Positions 54,540 through 64,000 of a stretch of 64,000 nucleotides of DNA are shown here, in pieces; within the stretch, counting starts at the first letter, position 1; each line of letters begins with the position of its first letter. The stretch is taken from the NCBI GenBank assembly GCA_030704615.1, contig CM060733.1, forward strand, positions 8,494,001 through 8,558,000. Reading direction: 5' to 3'. A program made the position numbers and the translations under genes. The stretch comes from Takakia lepidozioides. Lineage: Eukaryota; Streptophyta; Takakiopsida; Takakiales; Takakiaceae. The notes below the pieces were generated by a model. It did not search any database. It had not been told where the DNA came from and saw nothing but the letters and a program-made list of their open reading frames with translations.

Positions 54540-55880
54540 AATGACGTGGTGCCTATTTGGAGCCTCCCCACGGAAGTCGGATTTCCAAGGACTACCGCCG
54601 GGAAACGCGAAATATTAGGGGGTTTCTTTGTCGTGATCTGCTCATTGCCGCCATAGAGCTCATCTACCTATTCACTCCCTGTCTCCCGTACTATAGTACA
54701 ATAGAATTGCAAAACAGTACGTCTAGTGAGAATCCAAATATGGTCGACCTTGACAATATTGCTGCAAGCACTCAATGCGAGACAAATATGCCACCATGGA
54801 GTGCTCTCAATTGTGGAGGAAGTGGTAGTGGCAGTGGTAGGATGTCTATAGCACCTTTTCCATCTGCTCATGGTCCTTATATGCACCCAGGATCTTTCAT
54901 GAATCAACTTTTTGAATCGTCAATTCCAATTCTCACATCTCAAAAGACGACCAGCAAAAACCATTTCTAACAAGCGAGCAAACGGCCACTCCAAAGAAAA
55001 AGAGAACAGCAAGGTAGAAGGCCATGAAACGAGATTCAGCTGAATTGAAGGACGAAGGTGAGGAGAAAAAATGTGGCGGTTCATGGAAAGATCAATGGAT
55101 TATTCATTTGATAACAATGCGTGGTGAAATACAAGACACATTTGCTGCTCCACCAAAACAAGATGAGTACCGGTACATTATGTGCTATATGTCTTGCGAT
55201 GTGTGAATGAATCTTGGGCTTATGTGTCTCTTGAGTCTGAGATACAAATATGTAAGACCAAGCAAATTATGTCATGGATAGTGTGTTATTATGTTGAGGA
55301 TATCATTTGCAGTGCGATCAACAGATAATAGTAAGCTTTGAGAATTCCAAGCCAGAAAGGGGGCTGAACTTTGATCACAGACACTTTGTCGAATGTCGTT
55401 GTTACTAGATATTAGCGGGGATGGCTTTGGAGCAACACATGCCATAAGCCGGGCCCTATCCTACTTCCCAGTTCAACCCTTCATGTTTCTTTTTTCTAGT
55501 ACGCAAGATTAGAGGTCCTCACCATGGATGGATGAAAGAAATACGAATGGATGAACAGTGAGTTTGTCACAACTCGAACTATGGCGGGATCGTGGGTTGG
55601 CGGGATACTTGAAAAGCTTGTAGAAGCATAGAATCAGCAGCGTTGAAGTCCTCATTTGGATTAATGTGTACTCTTTTTTAGTTAGCATTGCATGTTTGAA
55701 TAGAGTAACATGTTGTTTTGAAATCCTACTGTGGAAAGGTTGAGTGGAGGTGCTATTGGTAGGAATGTTAGAAGAAGATTGATCATTGAGAATGATGTGC
55801 CAGAGACTTCAGCTCAGGCTGAGGTCTCACCAGAATCTGCAAGCGATGATCAATTGCAAGGCACAAATGAGATTCCATCT
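54540..55880 (+). mobile_element. Transposon-gene remnant with a SANT/trihelix-like segment
   Basis: A frame from about 54660 to 54968 encodes a Ser/Gly-rich linker; after a break, 55020-55206 gives KKCGGSWKDQWIIHLITMRGE. This resembles the DNA-binding head found in many plant transposon-encoded proteins (tryptophan-spaced helices). A further piece at 55740-55885 reads as an acidic tail with SPESASDDQ. No catalytic core is visible, so the class is not assigned. Confidence 0.4.
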
Positions 55881-55885
55881 GGTAA

Positions 55886-57065
55886 CTAGCAGCTCCACTT
55901 TGTCGATCAAAATTAACTCAAACTTGTTGGCATCAAAGAATCCAATCCTTGCTAATTCTATTTAATCTGTTTTTAATCCTTAGAATTGGTTGTGCAAATC
56001 TTACAGCAAATCGTACCAATCTCGTTGCGGGCACAATGTCCAACAGTCTAGTAATTGATTATTATCATTATACTAATATATTGCCTACATTGCACATACT
56101 TACCAACAACATGCAACATAACCTCAACAAATAAATACATGTTTTATACAACATGCACGTCCTCGTAACTTATCGAAACTCCATATCTCCACCATAGAGT
56201 GCAACCCAAACAGAGATATCTTATACGTCGAGCCCACCCTCAACACAAGGAGGCAATAGCCATGCAAGGTGAAGCCTCACTCAAACCTCCTTTGAAGCTT
56301 TCACTATCCTTTTTATACCCCATAGTAACTTGACCAACAATAATCACCATATTCTCACGCCCTATAGTCATATTTACACTCATTGAATTCGATCCCCAAG
56401 TAATCATCTATGACTCCTCTGTACCCGAATTTATCCAACATAAACACGCACTACAAAATGTATATATAGAAGTCTTGTCACCTACATTTCTTGCCTCTTT
56501 TGACCAAAATGGGTTGAGGTAGAAGCTGTCTCTTACCATAATTCACTGTTAATTACAAATTGACAGAAACCTGTATCAACTAGTGGAATAGGTACTAAAA
56601 TAAGTGCCACATTTCCTCACAAAGAGCTCTAGACCATCCCCAATTTGCACACAAACATTAGGTGAAATGGAAAGATTACACCTAAACACAAGCTTACCAA
56701 TTGACTCTCTATCCAAGCAACTCGCTAACAAACTCTAATAGAACCTCTTCATAGCCAAACCAAGCATATAGCCACTGACACCTAGGCACATAACAATATT
56801 CAAGCATAGACATAGGATTACAATCACACAAGGACAATGGTTAGAGGGTTGCCCCTCCCTCATACCAGCAGCCACCTCTCTCTCTCTAGCAGCAAACAAC
56901 CCCCCAAAGTTATAGTCAATACTAAGTTTGGTAATTTGTTGGCTCTACCTTTCGAAGGCAGGACTATGCAAAGGAGACAACTTGCGTAGTGCTAAGCGGA
57001 GACAAGCAAGGTGTGTGGCCTGGCTTGGCATGCTTAAGACAACCCTCCTCCGACATATATCTGTC
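55886..57065. other. Gene-free stretch
   Basis: AT-rich sequence without recognisable frames or clear repeats. The last 100-200 bp should contain the promoter and leader of the riboflavin synthase gene. Confidence 0.35.
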
Positions 57066-58773
57066 ATGGCAATTATGATGAAAATGTGTTCTCTCTTGCC
57101 ATCACCGTATTTGCAGAAGTCAGTCCAAGCATCGATTTCTGCCTCCGTTTTTGTGTCTCCGGAGGTTGGATCGCTGGGGAGAGCCTCTTACCAAAGTTTC
57201 CAAGCCTCTCGCATCTCCGCGGAGCTATCTGGGCTAGGTTTCCGAGTCAAATTTTCTGGGCGGACTAGCTGGGTTTGGAAGCTGCGGTCACAGGGCAGAC
57301 TTGGGGCTAAGAACAATGGAAGCGGGTGAGTTACTTTGTGCCCTATATTGGTTTGATTCTATCTCAGTCGAAATCTTGATGTACTCAAATGGTTGATGCG
57401 ATGGGTTGTGATGTGAGTGAGCAGTGCAACGTTCCTAATAACAAAGTCAGGACTTTCATGAACACTAAAGAAGCAAAATCTTGTGTCATAATCAGTGTTC
57501 TGTGTCCAAATCCATTTGAGACGTAACTCAAATTTCATACGAAAGGTAAACGTAGACTGGAAGCATGAGTATGGAATTTGTAGATTTTTGAAATTTTGGC
57601 CCTTGGAAAACTGTTTTGCATAGTCTTCCTTTCTCCGACTTTGCACTTTTCAGTTTTATCCAGTGTAACATTGACAATGCGCTGGGCAATAGGCGGGTGG
57701 CACTAGTGCGTTGTGGCATGGTGGAAGAGATGGGGAGAGTGCAGGAAGTGAAAGTGTTGGACAATGGAGGCTTTGAAATGATTGTGGAGGCAAGTACAGT
57801 CGTAGAGGATGTGAAGCTGGGGGATAGCATTGCCATCAATGGAACATGTTTGACAGTGACTCGCTTTGACTCCAGTTCCTTCTCTGTTGGTTTGGCCCCT
57901 GAGATGCTCCGATGGACTTCACTTGGGGACGCTGCAGTAGGTTCATCTGTAAACCTTGACGCTCACTGCAGCCTTTCTCTCGCATGGGCGGCCACTTTGT
58001 TCAGGGTCACATCGATGGAACAGGGACAATCCTATCCATGGAGCCTGAGGAAGATTCACTTTGGGTGAAAGTAAAGACCACTCCTGAACTTCTACGGTAT
58101 ATTGTTCCCAAGGGGTACATTGCTGTGGATGGAACAAGTCTCACGGTGGTTGAGGTTCTTGATAAGGAGAGTGCATTTACTTTTATGCTTGTGGCCTACA
58201 CTCAACAAAAAATCATCTTACCTGGAAAGAAGGTGAGGACAACCTTTTTATTTCTATTTGTTAGTATTCTCAACCTTATAACCTAAACTACTCCTGAACA
58301 GCTCTGTTCAGATAATGTACATTGGAAGATTAGGAACACTTCAAGTCCCACGGTTGTGTATCTCAGGGCATTAGTCACACCACAAATGCATTCATCAACT
58401 TTACCCTGTCGACAGTGGCGTTGATGTATTCTTGAGGGCACATGCTTCATGATACCCCTCCAGAGCTGATTGGTAAGTATTTGTATGTGCACAACCAATA
58501 AATTCTTTATTACAGGTAATTGAGTGTTGATTTAAGGGCTGGCATTGTCATCATACTCGAAATGATAGTATTGATTGCATGACTGATAGCATATCCTCCA
58601 CTTAACTTGGGTGGATCCAGTGTGTACCCTGTGTGTACCAAGTCTGCTTTCACCTCTCATGAGAACCACTACGTGTGCAGGTAGGAGACAAGGTCAATCT
58701 GGAGGTGGACATAGTTGGAAAGTATGTGGAACGAATGCTACAAGGCTACCAAGCTCCTGTGGTCACGGCTTAG
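57066..58773 (+). pseudogene. Riboflavin synthase gene, apparently damaged
   Basis: Riboflavin synthase dismutates two 6,7-dimethyl-8-ribityllumazines into riboflavin, in plastids in plants. Exons: 57066-57325 (transit-peptide-like, MAIMMKMCSLL), 57655-58232, 58681-58773 (VGDKVNLEVDIVGKYVER, stop TAG). The first lumazine-binding repeat reads MVEEMGRV, IAINGTCLTV and MLRWTSLGD; the second reads MGGHFVQGHIDGTG, VDGTSLTV and YTQQKI. Two faults are visible. The conserved (L/M)FTG start of repeat 1 is reduced to a lone G after VRC. A single-base loss near 57960 shifts the frame between VNLD and the second repeat. Both could be assembly errors; otherwise the copy is non-functional. Confidence 0.75.
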
Positions 58774-59454
58774 GCTTCCGTGAAGGAATACCCTTGCACT
58801 TGCCTATGCTGAAGGTTTCATTTATATTTTGTCAAACACCTGCAACCCTGCTGCATACGATTTTGGCATTTCGCACAATCAAGGTAGAGTATCTGACATA
58901 TGTCCAGTTGTGAGTAACGGACTACCACCTTTTCGTTCATTTAGAGCTCATACCATTCTCTGGCAACTACACTGACTTGGAAATCACTGTCCATACTGGA
59001 AACTCTACCCCTTCCTTTCCCCACACCAACAACAACATCCTTTCCCTTTGTCTTTCTACCTTTATCCGGGGTATCCTAAGCGGGAGGCTCCTTCTCTGCA
59101 AGTGTCCTCAAATTTCTATCAAGAATCTCGAGGACGGCAGCCGCGGTGGTGGCTGCTACACGCGCATTCTCTCTCCTCAAAGACACCTCCTGCGTCGGGG
59201 TCTCAGAAACAGAGCAATCCAAATACCAACCACAGGCAGAAAGATGGTCTGGGCCCCAGTCCTGCAAGATCCCCGTAGTAAACATGGTCTGGTTGCCAGC
59301 AGGAACTAGCCACAGGTCCACGAAATCAGGATGTTTGTCCAAGCAGTTATCTGCCATGAGAACATACTTTATGTACCTGCAGGCACAGAGACACCCTCAT
59401 TATGCAATGCAACTATTGTCTCCCAGCTTTTCTACCACATCACGAAGACCCCCT

Positions 59455-59595
59455 AAAAGAGTATGCGGCACCGCACACTGCAACCACCGCACACAAAATA
59501 GCCTGAAGGGCCCAGGGTGTGCATGTTGGTATTACTACACACGGATAGAGCAAATGAGTGTGCAGCACCGCACACTCATATAAGCCAGCACAAAA
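59455..59595. repeat. Isolated palindromic motifs related to the 117-bp satellite
   Basis: Two words (TGCGGCACCGCACACTGCA and GTGTGCAGCACCGCACACTC) match the palindromic core of the satellite, but the rest of the unit is absent or unrecognisable. A third degenerate core, with CAATGTGCAGTGCCGAACACTG, lies at 61487-61508. Confidence 0.65.
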
Positions 59596-61786
59596 CAGGT
59601 TGGATGGAGGAGAGTGTGACTTTGCAAATCAAATAAGCATAGTCTATTTCGCACCTGTAAAGGCATCGTTTCCAGGCTTCCTCTCATTTCTCTTGCTGGT
59701 CAAGCTCATTTGTTCGACTGATGCCACCCTCCTTGTTGAACTCCCTGAAGAAACAAGATTGTCACACTGTGGCTGTCCGTTTCCGCATGTATGCTTGGAA
59801 GGAGACCTTCGGTGTTGTCATGGTGATGCCATAGTTAGCCAGCTGCGTATGTAGAACAGACTGGGTCATTTCCTCCAACTGCAAAATAATTCGAATGCAA
59901 GAATGAACCAGAAATCAATCACATCCATTGTAACTTGGAATGAAAACGACATAAAAGCAAAATGAAAGTGACACAACAAATGACATCATACCTGGCTCCA
60001 GTAAGTGGCTTTGTGAAGCCATGTGTCCATCATATTGTCACTGAAAGGAATGACACGCTTGGTCTTCTTCTCTTTCTTCGGCCTGGGAAACATGTGGGTA
60101 TCCCTAACAGTTGGATCGGAGTTCCATATCTATAGCTACTTCACCTTCTGTTCTGAAGACACTACGGCGGTAGACAACTTGTGCAACTTCTCCTGGGCCA
60201 TCTCCGGCTTGCCTAGCTTGTTGAAATGGTTTTTCACCTCTTGAAGAAACTGTGGTCCGAAGGACGGGTCGGCAATTCTCAACTGCTTCACAAAAGCACT
60301 CATAATATTCTTTCTTGTGGCGGTCATCTCTTGCTTGATGTGACTCTCAACCCCTTTTGATGTCCTCTCTCTCCAAGGGTAGAGCTGTAGTATTCCAGTT
60401 TGCTACGCTATCCTGCATCTGCAATGTCTTGTGGCAAGAGAATGCACGACAGTTGCATCAACAGAAGGGCAAGGGAAACAAATAGAAAGAAAGATTTGGA
60501 AGCAGGAATATCGAAAGGCCAGCTGATGGAAGATGTATCTCACCGCGTACAGATACTCCATGAAAGCCCACGGGTCAACGAGTACCATGTTTCTGATGTC
60601 TTGGAGCTTTCGCACTTCTTGTACGTCTCTGCTGAAAGGATGGTCTTGATGTTGGTCACGGGCATCTGGCCGATCCTCTGTATCATGTACAGTGTGTGAA
60701 CCAGACTCGTTTTGATATGCAATGTCTCCATCCCTCTGCAGAATGACGTGTGACAGTCAGAATGAAATTCAAGAATCGACAACAGTGGACTGGAACCAAA
60801 GAACCACAGAACCACAACTGGAACATGTAAAATCAGAAACCAACCTGTTCACATCATTCATTGCTGCCAGAAGACCCATCATGTTCCCGTCACAACCCAA
60901 CACCATCGTTCGAACAGTAATGCCACTCTTCCTCTTGTGAGTGCAGCCTCCCAATAAACAGCCATCCATGCAAGCAACCGGTGGTTGCCATCCCATACGT
61001 GAAACATCTTCCCTGAGAATGTTTGGGTCGAAGGTTTCCTGGAGAAAAGAAGTTCGAAGGATTCGTTCACCTGTCTCCAAATGGGATCCCAATAGTCCAC
61101 GATTGACTCATCCACAAAGGAGCACTTTGCCTCTGGAATCCCTAGTAGAAACGTAAAAGACTGCGGATCCATCCAAATACCCATGAACAAACTCGGCCTC
61201 CAGCTTCTAGATGTCCTTGATGAGGGGTGGACGAACGACGGACATGGAAACCAACCTACACAGGGGAATCTTAAACCTCCCACCCGGGGCAAGCATACTT
61301 TGCACCACAAGCTGAGAATTTACCTTCTGACCCCCCAACATCTCTGCGGCTTTGTTTTCATAGAACTCATCGTCCACATTAACAATGATATCATTTTCCT
61401 GCCCTGAAGGGTTCTCATCCTCCACCCTTTGCATCTTCTCTTGCAGGGATGTCCATTCAAATTGACATAAGAGTGAGGTCAGAAACAATGTGCAGTGCCG
61501 AACACTGTACAGAGCTTCAAACACATACCTTTTCCGTGTTTTCACAAAGCTTCAAATGTGCTTCAAAGTTTCAAAAAGAATCAAGTAGGCTTCCTATTTC
61601 TTGCTTCCATTTGTCTCTGTTTAAAGCAAGAGAGAGAACTGAATGAGTTCATTCCAAACCAAATAGAACACTTGACAGGGGTTTCAAGAAATGTAGACCA
61701 GAGTGACTATTCTGTGCTTACAGGTTGATTGAAGCCTGATAGACAGAGTTGGGTGAATAAAATACAAAGGGCCTGAGACATGACAG

Positions 61787-63515
61787 ACTGGCCCGGTGTG
61801 TTACATTTTGACATCAAAAATTGGCAAAGAAGAGGGGCACAAACAGTGTGCGGCACCGCACACTGTTTGGTGCTTCCAATTAGGTGTGTTTTGAACCAGG
61901 CAGACACTACTGGTGTGGTTCATTTTGACATACAAAAAAACAAAGAAGGGGGGGCACAAACAGTGTGCATTGCCGCACACTGTTTCATGCTTCCGATTGG
62001 GGGTGTTTTGAACATGGCAGACTGGCCCTGTATGGCACATTTTCACATCAAAAAACAAGCAAAGTGGGGGGCACAAACAGTGTGCGTTGCCACACACTGT
62101 TTCGTGCTTCCAATTGGGGGTGTTTTGAACATGGCAGACTGGCCCTGTGTGGCCCATTTTGACATAAAAAAATAAAACAAATTGGGGGGCACAAACAGTG
62201 TGCGGCTACGCACACTGTTGTGTGCTTCCATATAGGTGTAATTTGAACATGGCAGACAGCCCTGGTGTGACACATTTTGACATAGAAAAACAAGCAAAGT
62301 GGGGGGCACAAATAGTGTGCGTTGCCGCACACTGTTTCGTCCTTCCATATAGGTGTGATTTGAACATGGCAGACTGACCATGTGTGGCCCATTTTGACAT
62401 CAGAAAACAAGCAAAGACGGTGACATCAGAAAACAAGCAAAGATGGGGGCACAAACAGTGTGCGTTACCGCACACTGTTTCGTGCTTCCATCTTGGTGTG
62501 ATTTGAACATGGCAGACTGGCCCTGTGTGGCATTTTTTGACATCAGAAAAGAACCAAAAAGGGGGGCACAAACAGTGTGCGTTGCCGCACACTGTTTGGT
62601 GCTTCCAATTAGGGGTGTATAGAACATGACAGACTGGCCCTGTGTGGCACATTTTCACATCAAAAAACAAGCAAAGAGGGGGGCACAAATAGTGTGCGTT
62701 GCCACACACTGTTTTGTGCTTCCATATATAGGTGTGATTTGAACATGGCAGACAGCCTTGGTGTGACACATTTTGACATCAAAAAACAAGCAAAGTGGGG
62801 GGCACAAACAGTGTGCGTTGCCGCACACTGTTTCGTGCTTCCATCTAGGTATGTTTTGAACATGGCAGACTGGCCATGTTTGGCCCATTTCAACATCAAA
62901 AAACAAGCAAAGTGGGGGGCACAAACAGTGTGCGTTGCCACACACTGTTTCGTGCTTCCATCTAGGTATGTTTTGAACATGGCAGACTGGCCATGTTTGG
63001 CCCATTTCGACATCAAAAAACAAGCAAAGTGGGGGGCACAAACAGTGTGCGTTGCCGCACACTGTTTGGTGCTTCCATCCTTATGTGATTTGAACTTGAC
63101 AGGCAGCTCTGGTGTGACACATTTTGACATAGAAAAAAACCAAGTAGAGGGGCACAAACAGTGTGCGGCAACGCACACTATTTCGTGCTTCCATCTAAGT
63201 GTGTGTGATACACCACAGACTGGCCTGGTCTGGTACAGACTGGCCTGGTCTGGTTCATTTTGACATGAAGAACAAGCAAAAAAGAGGGGCACAAACAGTG
63301 TGCGTTGCCGCACACTGTTTCGTGCTTCCATCCAGCTACATTTTGACATGGCAGACTGGGCTGGTGTGGTACAGTTTGACATAAAAAACAAGCAAAGCAG
63401 GGGGGCACAAACAATGTGCGTTGCCGCACACTGTTTCGTGCTTCCATGTAGGTGCTTTTGATACATGGCAGACTGGGCTGGTGAGGTACATTTTGAAATA
63501 AAAAAACAACAAGAT
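61787..63515. repeat. 117-bp satellite array with palindromic core, about 14 units
   Basis: The word CACAAACAGTGTGCG (or a close variant) begins units at 61838, 61955, 62072, 62190, 62307, 62450, 62567, 62684, 62803, 62920, 63037, 63153, 63290 and 63406. Spacing is 116-119 bp except for two units lengthened by internal duplications (62400-62440 and 63215-63255). Each unit contains a near-perfect palindrome, AACAGTGTGCG-TTG-CCGCACACTGTT type, then a conserved CGTGCTTCCAT, GAACATGGCAGACTGGCC and TTTTGACATCAAAAAACAAGC. Since 117 is a multiple of three, long open frames cross the array on both strands; these are artefacts, not genes. Confidence 0.95.
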
Positions 63516-64000
63516 GAGGGGTTGTCGTGACAGACTTGTACCTTTCTTTGTGTTGCGTTGGATGTCTCTCCAATCGCAGGAGACCCTTTGCGCTTCGGAC
63601 TGCTGTCTACACCGAGCATGTTCTGGAGCATCTCCGCCATCCTCTTTTCCACTGTCTGCTTCTTCATGAGGCCACCATCAACATCCTCTTCGGCGTCCGT
63701 CTCTCCCTCGGATGCAGTCTCCTCCTCACCCATTCTCGGCAGTATGGGGGGATGTTGTTCATCTCCAAAATCCTGCTCTTGCATCGCCAACCTTTCCTCA
63801 TTGCCCTCATCTTCCTCTTTTCCCTCTTCGTCTACTCTTTCCAACCTCATTCTATCTCTGGCTCTCTTCCTCTCCCTAGTGCTGGTAAAGTATAGCGACT
63901 TCCTTCTCTTCTTCCTCCGGTGGAAACAAACGCTCCCCATGCTACCTCTAAAGCTCTCCAGTTTAACGTTTGCACCAACGGTTGCTTTGGCATGTATCCA

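Larger units (their letters stand above)
59076..63940 (-). pseudogene. Degenerate multi-exon gene with a DGNHR motif
   Basis: I do not recognise the family by name. Exon 1 (63940-63542) is in phase with a GT donor and encodes a charged N-terminus (KRARDRMRLERVDEEG, then acidic, then KRKGSPAIG). Later pieces lie at about 61480-61207 (VEDENPSGQENDIIVNVDDEF...PPLIKDI), 61200-60980 (IWMDPQSFTFLLG, DYWDPIWRQVNESFE, FHVWDGNHRLLAWM), 60980-60830 (SGITVRTMVLGCDGNMMGLL), 60700-60540, 60327-60136 and 59357-59076. Frames change between adjoining conserved pieces near 61200 and 60970, and TAG follows PPLIKDI. DGNHRL resembles the ParB/sulfiredoxin-type motif. Intron 1 holds the 117-bp satellite. Confidence 0.5.

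Noticed and set aside
62206-63263. Long open frames on both strands in the satellite, coding for Cys-rich repeats such as CGNAHCLCPP
   Set aside because: The frames stay open only because the 117-bp unit is divisible by three; both strands are open at once, and no start, splice or domain pattern supports translation.
61787-63515. A CRISPR-like array
   Set aside because: The palindromic cores are regularly spaced, but the linkers are themselves repeats of one another, not unique spacers, and the context is a plant nuclear gene.

Overview
The window is nuclear DNA of a land plant. The evidence is split genes with GT-AG introns, two proteins with chloroplast-type leaders (ObgC and riboflavin synthase), plant-type MED27, an F-box/PP2 protein, an ASI1-like BAH-RRM protein, a DYW-type PPR remnant, and abundant LINE, SINE, Ty3/gypsy and Mutator-like debris. 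The repeat load suggests a large genome, perhaps a seedless plant such as a fern or lycophyte, but the sequence does not settle this.

Layout. 1-2.7 kb: start of a Ty3/gypsy element on the minus strand (LTR, tRNA-Met primer site, gag-protease). 2.7-6.7 kb: decayed PPR-DYW gene, 79-bp tandem repeat, truncated Mutator-like transposase, GGGTTACA-rich minisatellite. 6.9-18.3 kb (+): a multi-exon gene for a possible CANIN-domain (SLF2/NSE6-like) protein whose introns are full of LINE and SINE copies. 18.3-28.8 kb: no intact gene; repeats, a fold-back element, a second LINE family, SINEs and LTR-like segments. 28.9-34.3 kb (-): ASI1-like gene, eight exons joined in frame. 35.4-36.2 kb: paired dispersed repeats. 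38.4-41.0 kb (-): MED27, 3' end unresolved. 42.3-49.0 kb (+): OBGC, eight exons, 871 codons, with a LINE in an intron. 50.6-52.9 kb (-): F-box/PP2 gene, three exons, 407 codons. 53.3-55.9 kb: SINE, LTR-like repeat and transposon-gene remnants. 57.1-58.8 kb (+): riboflavin synthase, apparently damaged. 59.1-63.9 kb (-): degenerate gene with a DGNHR motif, holding a 117-bp palindromic satellite array in its first intron.

The gene models were made by hand: I chose splice sites where protein similarity, GT-AG signals and reading-frame phase agreed. For OBGC, ASI1-like and F-box/PP2 the summed exons are exact multiples of three. The genes are unrelated housekeeping loci and do not form a pathway. 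The unifying theme is transposon insertion into introns. The most unusual items are a LINE family whose copies begin and end at CT-rich tracts, and the palindromic satellite.
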